NCBI GenBank assembly: GCA_902545825.1
Contig: CACCHS010000001.1
Coordinates: 1 to 64,000 of the forward strand
Origin: an uncultured Pelagibacteraceae bacterium
GTDB taxonomy: Bacteria > Pseudomonadota > Alphaproteobacteria > Pelagibacterales > Pelagibacteraceae
Length of the DNA stretch: 64,000 bases
Reading direction: 5' to 3'
Below, piece after piece: positions 53,614-64,000 of the stretch. Every line of letters begins with the position of its first letter. Within the stretch, counting starts at the first letter, position 1. The position numbers were made by a program, and so were the translations under genes. The notes beneath the pieces were generated by a model. It did not search any database and was not told the origin of the DNA. It was given only the letters and a program-made list of their open reading frames with translations.

Positions 53614-53621
53614 TAACCACA

Positions 53622-54038
53622 ATGAAAAACCAAGATTTTATCAATAAATTGAGAAATTCTGGCTTAAGACCTACAAAACAAAGAATTAAAATTTGCGAAG
53701 CTCTCTTCAACACTGAAAAAACCTTTCATTTCACAGTAAATGATTTAGCAAAAATGATGCAAAAAAATTTCAATGAGAAAATTTCTTTAGCCACTGTTTA
53801 CAATACACTCCATGCTTTTAAAAAAAAAGGATACGTAAAAGAAATTTCTTTAGGAAATGACAAAAGCTATTTCGATACTAACATTAGTTCTCATCATCAT
53901 TTTTATGATACTAAAACAAACGAGTTGATTGATATTGATTCAAGTAAAATTGAACTCAAAAATATTCCAAATCCTCCAAAAGGAAAATCAATAAAAGAAA
54001 TTGATGTAGTTATAAATGTTGAGAACGATTCTCAATAG
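53622..54038 (+). CDS. irr: Fur-family iron response regulator Irr
   Basis: GLRPTKQRIKICEALF, ISLATVYNTLHAFKKKGYVKEI, HHH motif (SSHHHFYD); divergent from fabA. Confidence 0.88.
   Translation: MKNQDFINKLRNSGLRPTKQRIKICEALFNTEKTFHFTVNDLAKMMQKNFNEKISLATVYNTLHAFKKKGYVKEISLGNDKSYFDTNISSHHHFYDTKTNELIDIDSSKIELKNIPNPPKGKSIKEIDVVINVENDSQ
54019..54035. promoter_or_regulatory. Perfect palindrome TTGAGAA-CGA-TTCTCAA, Irr/Fur-family operator-like
   Basis: 7-3-7 perfect dyad at the end of irr, upstream of katG. Confidence 0.6.
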
Positions 54039-54058
54039 TTTATAAACGTTCTAAACTA
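54036..54058. promoter_or_regulatory. Second dyad TAGTTTATAAACGTTCTAAACTA upstream of katG
   Basis: Perfect outer 7-bp arms TAGTTTA/TAAACTA; reverse complement resembles element upstream of irr; abuts candidate -35 TTGACT (54060-54065) with -10 TATAAA (54082-54087). Confidence 0.6.
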
Positions 54059-54114
54059 CTTGACTTCTACTTTAGACTGATTATAAACTGATAATATCTA
54101 TATAGGAGAACTAA

Positions 54115-56325
<2,211 letters not shown>

Positions 56326-56344
56326 TAAAATAGGGTAATAAAAA

Positions 56345-56959
56345 ATGGTTCAAGTTAGTTTCGAAGACTTCTTTAAAGTTCCTGACCTAAAATTTGATAT
56401 TTCAAGGTTAAGAAAAGATTTAGAGGTAATTTTAGAAAAGAAAAATTTTAATTCGTTGGGAATAAGTCATTTTGGTGCCATACCAATAAATAGAATACCA
56501 AACGATAACGATTCAGTTGAAGGTCATAATGTAAGAGGTAAATATTGGACCATAGCAGACGAAACTGGAAAAGTGGTTTCAAGAGATATAACTATTGATG
56601 AGTCAAAATATACAGAACTAATACCAGAGTTTGAAAATACTTATTTTAAAGACGTTTATGAAACTCTAAAAAGTAAATTTAAGCTAGGTAGAGTAAGACT
56701 ACTTTTGAAAGAGCCAAGATCTACTTTAAGTTGGCATAAAGATCCAGAACCAAGATTGCATATACCAATAATTACTAACAAAGGTTGTTCTATGGTGATA
56801 GAAAATGTAGCCAAACACTTACCAGCAGATGGTCACGTAACTATAACGAACAATACAAAATTTCATAACTTTTTTAATGGTGGAGAACAAGCAAGAATTC
56901 ATTTAGTTGCATGTGTATTGGAAAATCCTTTTAAAAAAAATAATGACAGAAATCACTAA
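56345..56959 (+). CDS. Aspartyl/asparaginyl beta-hydroxylase-like 2OG-Fe(II) oxygenase
   Basis: LKEPRSTLSWHKDPEPRLHIPIITNKGC ... HNFFNGGEQARIHLVACV (HxD, distal H and R). Confidence 0.78.
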   Translation: MVQVSFEDFFKVPDLKFDISRLRKDLEVILEKKNFNSLGISHFGAIPINRIPNDNDSVEGHNVRGKYWTIADETGKVVSRDITIDESKYTELIPEFENTYFKDVYETLKSKFKLGRVRLLLKEPRSTLSWHKDPEPRLHIPIITNKGCSMVIENVAKHLPADGHVTITNNTKFHNFFNGGEQARIHLVACVLENPFKKNNDRNH

Positions 56960-57185
56960 AGGTCTATTCGGAGCTTCAAAAGAAATATTTGAAAATAACA
57001 AAGGTTCAATTCTTAGAACTATTATCTATACAATTGGACACTTTGCTATCGCAATAACAGTGTTGATGTTGGTAGCGGACGTGACGTTTATGATTGCATT
57101 AACAGATGCAATAGTTGAACCAATAGCAAATTCGGTCTGGTACTTTATTCTAGACAAGTGGTGGGCGAGTAAATCCAAAAAATAA
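56943..57185 (+). CDS. DUF2061-like small membrane protein (ORF opens at 56907)
   Basis: SILRTIIYTIGHFAIAITVLMLVADVTFMIALTDAIVEPIANSVWYFILDKWW; 17-bp overlap with upstream ORF. Confidence 0.75.
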   Translation: MTEITKGLFGASKEIFENNKGSILRTIIYTIGHFAIAITVLMLVADVTFMIALTDAIVEPIANSVWYFILDKWWASKSKK

Positions 57186-57191
57186 TTTTTT

Positions 57192-57210
57192 GCGAATGAT
57201 TATCATTAGT
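57192..57210. promoter_or_regulatory. Fur-box-like palindrome GCGAATGATTATCATTAGT
   Basis: By hand 15/19 matches to GATAATGATWATCATTATC. Confidence 0.55.
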
Positions 57211-57241
57211 TTAAAAAGTTGTTAATAAAAAATTTTTTTTT

Positions 57242-57260
57242 GATAACAATTATCATTATC
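57242..57260. promoter_or_regulatory. Fur-box-like sequence GATAACAATTATCATTATC
   Basis: Reverse complement GATAATGATAATTGTTATC matches 17/19 of the classical Fur box by hand count. Confidence 0.65.
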
Positions 57261-57305
57261 ACAGAAAAAAGTTGAAATAATTTTTTTAATTTTTATTCTA
57301 AATTA

Positions 57306-57485
57306 ATGGATATACAAAACTATAATTGTAAAAAATGTGGACTTACAATCGCATCTAAATGTTCTAAATGTGATAGAACAGTCGATGTGAAAGTTTTAAA
57401 TGATGGTTGTATTGTTCAAGTTACAAAATGTGGGGATTGTGCGAACATACCTGTTATTAAAGACGTTTGTTCACAGCAAGAGTAA
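57306..57485 (+). CDS. 59-aa Cys-rich (8 Cys) zinc-ribbon or metallothionein-like peptide (not in ORF track)
   Basis: MDIQNYNCKKCGLTIASKCSKCDRTVDVKVLNDGCIVQVTKCGDCANIPVIKDVCSQQE; three CxxC pairs plus two single Cys; fills the gap; preceded by Fur-box-like sites. Confidence 0.72.
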   Translation: MDIQNYNCKKCGLTIASKCSKCDRTVDVKVLNDGCIVQVTKCGDCANIPVIKDVCSQQE

Positions 57486-57935
57486 CTAATTAATACCCCA
57501 AACATTTTTAGTATTTAACCAACCAGTATAATTGTTGGTTTTTACTTTACACCAATTTTGTTTGCACTTTTTAACAAGGGCCAAAACCCCCTTTTCAATT
57601 CTTACTAATGGCTTTGAGTAATAGCTATCTTTTTTAAAAAGAACTTTATTCTCTAAAATCACAAGAGACTTTGGAGACTTTAATTGAGAAATGTGTATCC
57701 ACCCCCCATTATTCTTATGATCAATAATTTTTCTAAAATTTTCTTTTTTATCAATAACCTTTAAAGGTAGATATTTTTTTTTGTAAATAAACTTAATTTG
57801 ATCATCTTTACTTGGCCCATACCTTACATTTACTTCATTATACTTAAGCATCAAAAAGTAATCACTTTCTTGTGCGAAAACATTTATATGAAAGTTAAAA
57901 AATATAATAAGTATGAAAATTTTTAGCATATACAA
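57486..57935 (-). CDS. Exported bacterial SH3-domain protein
   Basis: Signal peptide; YNEVNVRYGPSKDDQIKFIYKKKYLPLKVID, WCKVKTNNYTGWLNTKNVWG. Confidence 0.83.
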   Translation of the reverse strand: MYMLKIFILIIFFNFHINVFAQESDYFLMLKYNEVNVRYGPSKDDQIKFIYKKKYLPLKVIDKKENFRKIIDHKNNGGWIHISQLKSPKSLVILENKVLFKKDSYYSKPLVRIEKGVLALVKKCKQNWCKVKTNNYTGWLNTKNVWGIN

Positions 57936-58672
57936 TTTTTTTTCTTTTTAAATTTTACTTTTCTAAATTTTAGATCTTTTAAGTTCAAAATTAAAATATT
58001 TGAACTTAAGTTTTTTCCTATATGACAGATTTTTTTTATGGCTTCAATTGCTTGTAAATTTCCAACAACACCAGCCACAGGACCTAAAATACCATCAGAC
58101 TCACAATTTAATACATCATCCGGAGGTAGTTCTTGGTAGAAGCATTTTAAACAAGGTTCGTTTTTATTCTTAAAATCAAATGTAAAAATATGGCCATCAA
58201 ATCTGCTGATAGATCCAGATATAAAAAATTTTTTTAATTTTAACGAACCTTCATTTAATAGAAATTTTGTTCTAAAATTATCAGTCCCGTCAATAATTAC
58301 ATCATACTTTTTAGCAATTTTATCAAAATTTTTGTTAGTAATTTTTGCTTTGTGTTTAATAATTTTAATATCAGGGTCAATTTTTTTTATTTTTGTATAG
58401 ATAACATCAACTTTTAATTTCCCCACATCTTGAGAATTATACATTCCTTGACGATGAATATTAGATAAGCTTACTTTATCAAAATCTACTAACCCAACCT
58501 GTCCAACTCCAGCTCGACACAAGTAATCTACAGCTGGACAACCTAATCCCCCAAGCCCAATAATTAATATTTTAGACAACGATATTTTTTTTTGGCCAAG
58601 GATACCAATATCTTTTAAAACTATTTGTCTTGAATATTTTTCTAAATAATTTTTATTGAATTTTTTTTTCAT
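57923..58672 (-). CDS. moeB: ThiF/MoeB-family adenylyltransferase
   Basis: YSRQIVLKDIGILGQKKI, IIGLGGLGCPAVDYLCRAGVGQVGLVDFDKVSLSNIHRQ, DGTDNFRTKFLLNE. Confidence 0.92.
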   Translation of the reverse strand: MKKKFNKNYLEKYSRQIVLKDIGILGQKKISLSKILIIGLGGLGCPAVDYLCRAGVGQVGLVDFDKVSLSNIHRQGMYNSQDVGKLKVDVIYTKIKKIDPDIKIIKHKAKITNKNFDKIAKKYDVIIDGTDNFRTKFLLNEGSLKLKKFFISGSISRFDGHIFTFDFKNKNEPCLKCFYQELPPDDVLNCESDGILGPVAGVVGNLQAIEAIKKICHIGKNLSSNILILNLKDLKFRKVKFKKKKNCIC

Positions 58673-59106
58673 TTTCCAGTAGATCCAAAACCTCCAGAAC
58701 CTCTGATTGTTTCAGGTAGATCTTGTACCTCTTCAAACTGGATTTTTAAAATTGGAACAAGAATCATTTGAGCTATCCTGTCACCATTATTAATAATAAA
58801 TTCTTTATCACCATGGTTAAATAAAATAACCTTTAACTCACCCCTATAATCACTGTCTATTGTTCCCGGCGTATTGAGAACTGAAATACTAGATTTTGCT
58901 GCTAAACCTGATCTAGGCCTAATTTGAATTTCAGTATCATTTGGTATTGCTACAGATAATCCAGTTGGGACTAACGCGGATTTATTAGGTTTAATAACAA
59001 TTTTATCTTCTGTAAGAGCCATCAAATCCATTCCTGAAGATCCCTCAGTTTTATAGATTGGTATTTGAGCTTTATGACTAAGTTTTTTAATTAAAACTTT
59101 AATCAT
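58669..59106 (-). CDS. dut: dUTP diphosphatase
   Basis: GSSGMDLMA, RPRSGLAAK, NTPGTIDSDYRGELKVIL, RGSGGFGSTGK. Confidence 0.98.
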   Translation of the reverse strand: MIKVLIKKLSHKAQIPIYKTEGSSGMDLMALTEDKIVIKPNKSALVPTGLSVAIPNDTEIQIRPRSGLAAKSSISVLNTPGTIDSDYRGELKVILFNHGDKEFIINNGDRIAQMILVPILKIQFEEVQDLPETIRGSGGFGSTGK

Positions 59107-59108
59107 AA

Positions 59109-60308
59109 TTAATTCAGTTGATTTATAATTCTCTCCACAATCTTGTCAGCGAGATTACTTTTGCTTGTTTTTTTTATTTCCTCAAAGTGTTGATTTTTAT
59201 AGAAAATTGAAACGGAGTTTTCGTCCGACTCGAAGCCAATATCTTTCTTTGATATATCATTTGCTATTATCCAGTCACAGTTTTTCTCTGTTAATTTATT
59301 CTTTGAATTTAATTCTAAATTCATTGTTTCAGCAGCAAAACCAATTACAAGTTTTGGTCTCAATGAATTATGATTTGATACATTATTTAAAATATCAATA
59401 TTTTTTTCTAAATTTAGAACAAGGTTATCCTTTTTTTTAATCTTATTTTTATTATAGTTTTTAATCTTCCAATCACCAACGGCTGCAGAAAATACTGCTA
59501 CATCTGCAGGTAAATTATTTAATGTTTTTTCATACATTTCTTCTGCAGTTTTTACCTTTATTAACTTAATATTAGGATCTGCTATTTGATTTGAAGGTCC
59601 TGATATTAATGTAGTATCAAATCCGTTTCTGTTTAAAGAATTTGCTATTTCAAAGCCTTGTTTGCCACTTGATCTATTTGTAATATATCTTACAGGATCT
59701 ATAAATTCCTGAGTAGGACCAGCAGTTACGATAGCCCTTTTTTTATTAACATTATTCAATTTTTTGAAATACTGATTTAAGTAATTAAGAATTTCAGTTG
59801 GCTCTGACATTTTACCTTCGCCGTATTCTCCACAAGCCATATCACCAATATTTGGTCCAATCATTTCATAACCAAAAGTTTTTAACTTTTGAATATTATC
59901 TTTATTGGATTTATGTTCCCACATTCTTACATTCATTGCAGGCGCTAAAAAAATTTTCTTATTTGATGCTAGTGTCACAGTTGTAGCAAGATCATCCGCA
60001 AGTCCATAACTTAATTTTGAAATTGTATTAGCTGTAGCAGGTACAATTAATATCAAATCAGCCCATCTAGAAAGTGATATATGATCCATTTCTGCTTCAT
60101 TCTTATGATCAAAAAGTTGGGTATAAACTTTTTCTTGAGAAAGAGTGACAACGGATAATGGTGTCACAAATTTTTTAGCATTTTCCGTAAGTATAGTTTT
60201 TACCTGTGCACCATTTTTTTTTATTAATCTTATTACATCTAAAGCTTTATAAGCAGCAATACCACCACAGATAATAAGTAATATTTTTTTTCTATCTAAA
60301 AAATTCAT
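59109..60308 (-). CDS. coaBC: Bifunctional phosphopantothenoylcysteine decarboxylase/phosphopantothenate-cysteine ligase
   Basis: GGIAAYKALDVIRLIKK, APAMNVRMWEHKSN, TAGPTQEFIDPVRYITNRSSGKQGFEIA. Confidence 0.97.
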   Translation of the reverse strand: MNFLDRKKILLIICGGIAAYKALDVIRLIKKNGAQVKTILTENAKKFVTPLSVVTLSQEKVYTQLFDHKNEAEMDHISLSRWADLILIVPATANTISKLSYGLADDLATTVTLASNKKIFLAPAMNVRMWEHKSNKDNIQKLKTFGYEMIGPNIGDMACGEYGEGKMSEPTEILNYLNQYFKKLNNVNKKRAIVTAGPTQEFIDPVRYITNRSSGKQGFEIANSLNRNGFDTTLISGPSNQIADPNIKLIKVKTAEEMYEKTLNNLPADVAVFSAAVGDWKIKNYNKNKIKKKDNLVLNLEKNIDILNNVSNHNSLRPKLVIGFAAETMNLELNSKNKLTEKNCDWIIANDISKKDIGFESDENSVSIFYKNQHFEEIKKTSKSNLADKIVERIINQLN

Positions 60309-60315
60309 TGTGAAA

Positions 60316-61884
60316 TTAAAATACTAAGTAACCAAAAAATACAAGCAATAATAATCCAATAATACTTTGGTTTCTAAAAGATTTCATTTCCATTTCTTTA
60401 TCTTTAAGAGCCGAATAAGAATTTGAGTTTTGAGGTATTTGTCCACTAGCTAAAAAAGTAAGAGCCTGATTTGCTTTATCCATTATTTGAGGTAACTCTG
60501 GCAATCTTTTGAGGACTTCAGTTGAGTCTTTCAAGGTCTCAGTTAAATTTGAAATTGGATCCTTAGTTTCTTTGAGCCATTTTTCAAGCACAGGCTTTGA
60601 AGTTTCCCAAATATTTGTTTCAGGGTTTAATTTTCTTGCAACTCCTTCAACAACAACCATTGTTTTTTGAAGTAATAATAATTGGGGTTGCGTTTGCATG
60701 TTAAATTTTTCAGTAATGTCAAATAACTGTTTAAGTAATTTTCCTCCCGAAATATCTTTAACTGATTGGCCAAAAATCGGTTCTCCTATGGATCTAAGAG
60801 CTTGAGCTAGTTCATCTACATTAACGTTTTTTGGTACTAGGCCAGCAACTATATGAACATCTGCAACTTTTTTATAATCTCTTAAAATAAATCCGTATAA
60901 AATTTCTGCTAAAAATTTTCTATTAAGCTTATCTAATCGACCCATAATACCAAAGTCGATTGTTACAATTCTCCCACTATTATCAATAAGTAAATTTCCT
61001 TGATGCATATCAGCATGAAAAAAACCATCCCTAACAGCGTGTCTTAAAAAGTGTTGAATAATATCTGTTGCAACATTTTTAACATTAATGCCTTTTTCAA
61101 TTAAAATATCTTTTTCACGAATTGATTGCCCCTCAACCCAGTCTAAAGTTAAAACTTTTTCACTTGTAAAATTCCAATAAATTTTTGGTACAAAAAATCC
61201 AACATCATTTGTTGTATTTTCGGAAAATTCGTTTGCCGCGGCTGCCTCAAACCTTAAATCCATCTCATGATTAGTAATTTCTTTTAATAAAAAAACTACC
61301 TCCATTAACTTTAATCTTCTAGTTTTAGTAGCTATATTTTCAATTAAGTAAGCTAGAAGCATTAAGGCATCTATTTCTTCATTAAATTTCTTTTTAATAT
61401 CTGGTCTTAGAATTTTAATCGCTATATCTTTTATTGTTCCATTATCATTAAATTGCGCTTTGTGTACTTGTGCTATTGATGCTGCTGCGATTGGCTCACT
61501 AAAATTTAAAATTGAGTTATATATTTCTTCTCCAAGCTCATCTTTTAAAATATCTTTTGCCTCTTCATTAGAAAAAGGTGGGACTCTGTCCTGTAATTTT
61601 TCTAATTGTCTTGATAGCTTTTCCCCAATTATATCCGGTCTGGTTGCTAGGAACTGACCTAGTTTAATAAATGTTGTTCCCATTCCCTCTATGGATTTAC
61701 ATAGTTTTTCCTCATCGTTCAAATTTTTAAGCTCATAATCTTTTTTAGTAAGACTAATAGAAAAAATATTTACTAAAATTTGTATTACTACAGGAGGTTT
61801 ATGAATTTTAGATATTACTTTAATAGCATCAGATAGCGCTAACTTTCTTGCAATTTTAAATAGAATAAAAATCTTTTTTAACAT
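60316..61884 (-). CDS. ubiB: Ubiquinone biosynthesis protein UbiB (ABC1/ADCK family)
   Basis: GTTFIKLGQFLATRPDIIG, AAASIAQVHKAQF, FFHADMHQGNLLID, TIDFGIMGRL. Confidence 0.96.
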   Translation of the reverse strand: MLKKIFILFKIARKLALSDAIKVISKIHKPPVVIQILVNIFSISLTKKDYELKNLNDEEKLCKSIEGMGTTFIKLGQFLATRPDIIGEKLSRQLEKLQDRVPPFSNEEAKDILKDELGEEIYNSILNFSEPIAAASIAQVHKAQFNDNGTIKDIAIKILRPDIKKKFNEEIDALMLLAYLIENIATKTRRLKLMEVVFLLKEITNHEMDLRFEAAAANEFSENTTNDVGFFVPKIYWNFTSEKVLTLDWVEGQSIREKDILIEKGINVKNVATDIIQHFLRHAVRDGFFHADMHQGNLLIDNSGRIVTIDFGIMGRLDKLNRKFLAEILYGFILRDYKKVADVHIVAGLVPKNVNVDELAQALRSIGEPIFGQSVKDISGGKLLKQLFDITEKFNMQTQPQLLLLQKTMVVVEGVARKLNPETNIWETSKPVLEKWLKETKDPISNLTETLKDSTEVLKRLPELPQIMDKANQALTFLASGQIPQNSNSYSALKDKEMEMKSFRNQSIIGLLLLVFFGYLVF

Positions 61885-62588
61885 TAAACCTTCCAGCCTG
61901 AATGAATAGACACTATTCCACCGCTTAAATCTCTATATTTACAATTTTCAAAACCATTTTTATTCATTAACTCAACAAGCTGATTTTGATTTATAAATTT
62001 ATCTATACTTTTTATAAGATATTCATAAGGCTCACTTTTGCCTACTATCAACTTCCCAACTTTTGGAATTATTTTTGAATAATTCTTATACAAGAAATTT
62101 AAGTTAGAATTTGATATTTTTGAGAATTCCAAACATAAGAAACGTCCCCCAGGCTTTAAAACTCTATGTGCCTCTTTTAAAGATTTACTAATATCTTTTG
62201 TATTTCTAAGGCCGAAACTTATTGTGTAATAATCAAAAAGATTGGACTTGAACTTTAAATTTTCAGCGTTTCCTATATGCCAAGAAATATTATCTACATT
62301 TTTAAATCTTTTCTTTCCTTGGTCTAACATTTTTTTGTTAGGGTCAACATTATAAACACTGCCTTTAAACTTAACTGTATTTAAAAATAGTTGACCGATA
62401 TCACCTGTTCCACATCCTACATCAATCAATTTTTTATTAGTATAAGGTGACATCATCATAATTAAGTCCTTTTTCCAAAGTCTATGTATACCTAATGACA
62501 TAAAATCGTTCATGAGATCATATTTATCGTAAACATCATTAAAGACATTTCGGACCAGGTTTTTTTGGTTTTGTAAAAATTGTTTCAT
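61884..62588 (-). CDS. ubiE: Ubiquinone biosynthesis methyltransferase UbiE
   Basis: VFNDVYDKYDLMNDFMSLGIHRLWK, DVGCGTGDIG, SFGLRNTKD. Confidence 0.96.
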   Translation of the reverse strand: MKQFLQNQKNLVRNVFNDVYDKYDLMNDFMSLGIHRLWKKDLIMMMSPYTNKKLIDVGCGTGDIGQLFLNTVKFKGSVYNVDPNKKMLDQGKKRFKNVDNISWHIGNAENLKFKSNLFDYYTISFGLRNTKDISKSLKEAHRVLKPGGRFLCLEFSKISNSNLNFLYKNYSKIIPKVGKLIVGKSEPYEYLIKSIDKFINQNQLVELMNKNGFENCKYRDLSGGIVSIHSGWKV

Positions 62589-62627
62589 TGTATTTATTAT
62601 TTTTTATAAATAATAATATAGTAATAA

Positions 62628-63494
62628 ATGCCAGAATTGCCAGAAGTAGAAATAGTCAAACAGTCCCTGTCGAAAAAGATCAAGCATAAAAGGGTTAAAA
62701 AAATTATTATAAAAAATAGAAATTTAAGATTTAAATTGGATCACAATTTTTCAAATATAGTTAAAAATTCTGTAGTAGAGAATATATCTAGATTTTCAAA
62801 GTACTTAATAATTGAATTAGATAATAGTTATTATTGGTTAATTCATCTAGGTATGTCAGGAACTTTACATGTTGTTGATAAAAATAAGCAAAAATTTCTT
62901 ACCAATTTAAGTTTTTATCAATCACCAAATTTGCCAGAAAAACATAATCACATTCATATTTCATTTGATAAATTTAAAATAATTTATAACGACCCAAGAC
63001 GATTTGGTTATTTTTTATTACTTAAAAGTAAGTATAAATTAGATGAGTTTATATCAAATTATGGACCTGAACCATTCAATAAAAATTTTAATCAAACATA
63101 TTTAAAAAAGAAATTAAGCAATAAAAGCAAAAATATTAAAAATTATCTTCTTGATCAAAAATTTGTTTCAGGAATTGGAAATATTTACGCTAGTGAAATT
63201 TTATTTTTGGCTAAAATAAATCCTGAGAGAAAATCTGCAAAATTAAATTTGAGTGATTATAAAAAAATTATTTTTTTTTCCAAAAAAGTATTAAAAAAAG
63301 CCATTGAGAAAGGGGGATCCTCAATTCAAAATTTCAAAAATTCTAATGGAAAAACAGGATCATTTCAAAAGCATTTCCAAGTTTACGATAGAGAGGGAAT
63401 GTATTGCCTTTCAAAAAAATGTGATGGAATTATAAAAAAAAAAGTGATTTCAAATAGATCAAGTTTTTATTGCAATATTTGTCAAAAAATTTGA
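62628..63494 (+). CDS. mutM: Formamidopyrimidine-DNA glycosylase
   Basis: MPELPEVEIVKQSL, DPRRFGYFLLL, DQKFVSGIGNIYASEILF, C-terminal zinc finger. Confidence 0.97.
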   Translation: MPELPEVEIVKQSLSKKIKHKRVKKIIIKNRNLRFKLDHNFSNIVKNSVVENISRFSKYLIIELDNSYYWLIHLGMSGTLHVVDKNKQKFLTNLSFYQSPNLPEKHNHIHISFDKFKIIYNDPRRFGYFLLLKSKYKLDEFISNYGPEPFNKNFNQTYLKKKLSNKSKNIKNYLLDQKFVSGIGNIYASEILFLAKINPERKSAKLNLSDYKKIIFFSKKVLKKAIEKGGSSIQNFKNSNGKTGSFQKHFQVYDREGMYCLSKKCDGIIKKKVISNRSSFYCNICQKI

Positions 63495-63542
63495 AATTAA
63501 TTGGTTGACCATAAACCTTTGAGAAGTTATATCTCCTGCAAA

Positions 63543-63803
63543 ATGGCAAATACAAAATCTGCAATTAAAACTATAAGAAAAAATTCAAGAGAAACTCTTA
63601 TTAATAAGTCGCGTAAGAGTAGATTTAAAAATGCGATAAAAAAAATGAACATTCTTATTGAGAAAAAAAATAAAAAAGATGCTTTATCTTATTTGCCTAA
63701 ACTAAACTCAGAATTGATGAAAATTGCTAAGACTGGGGTGATTAAAAAAGGAAATGCCTCAAGAAACCTGTCAAGACTAACCAAAAAAATTAATTCTCTT
63801 TAA
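63543..63803 (+). CDS. rpsT: 30S ribosomal protein S20 (ORF opens at 63501)
   Basis: MANTKSAIKTIRKNSRETLINKSRKSRFKNAIKK; GVIKKGNASRNLSRLTKKIN. Confidence 0.96.
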   Translation: MANTKSAIKTIRKNSRETLINKSRKSRFKNAIKKMNILIEKKNKKDALSYLPKLNSELMKIAKTGVIKKGNASRNLSRLTKKINSL

Positions 63804-64000
63804 TCAACTCGCGATTGTTATTTAGCTGCAACTTAAGATTTGCACTAAATAAAAGCTATCATTCTTAAAATTAACTAGATCTTGTAATTTTTTTTAAATT
63901 TTCATTTCAAAAAAAAATATATTCAAAAATTAACTTCGCCTAAGAGTTTAAATATATTTTTTCTATTTTTAATTTAATTTTAAAATTAAAAATACACTCG

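Noticed and set aside
59165-59986. Plus-strand ORFs 59165..59440 and 59798..59986
   Set aside because: Antisense to coaBC, no domain evidence
63804-64000. oriC
   Set aside because: AT-rich but no cluster of TTATCCACA-like DnaA boxes seen; the alphaproteobacterial origin is commonly next to hemE, which would be left of this window

Overview
The window is a 64 kb, very AT-rich, gene-dense stretch of an alphaproteobacterial chromosome. Low GC, minimal intergenic DNA, streamlined proteins and gene order point to SAR11 / Pelagibacterales; this assignment is inferred, not searched. The left end is the origin-proximal block typical of alphaproteobacteria: hemE(partial)-hemH-hemJ-rho-[sulfotransferase]-mnmE-mnmG-rsmG-parA-parB // holA-lptE-leuS. 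A perfect parS palindrome lies inside rsmG. Next come a major porin, dapB/dnaJ/dnaK/grpE, maeB, murJ, trpS, fur-miaB-phoH-ybeY-lnt-metK, nusA-infB-rbfA-rpsO-pnp, fabI-fabB-fabA // irr, katG, moeB-dut-coaBC-ubiB-ubiE // mutM-rpsT. The window stops just after rpsT, probably short of dnaA. No rRNA, tRNA, CRISPR array or transposase was recognised. The most interesting region is 53.6-57.5 kb, an apparent metal/oxidative-stress module: irr, katG with two Irr-box-like palindromes, a 2OG-Fe(II) hydroxylase-like gene, a DUF2061-like gene, and an untracked 59-aa, 8-cysteine peptide preceded by two Fur-box-like palindromes. Other points of interest are an untracked 35-aa ArfA-like ORF, two head-to-head start-codon overlaps, a TsaB that looks internally shortened, a terminator-like hairpin abutting the nusA ribosome-binding site, and a bidirectional terminator that encodes the end of a protein.
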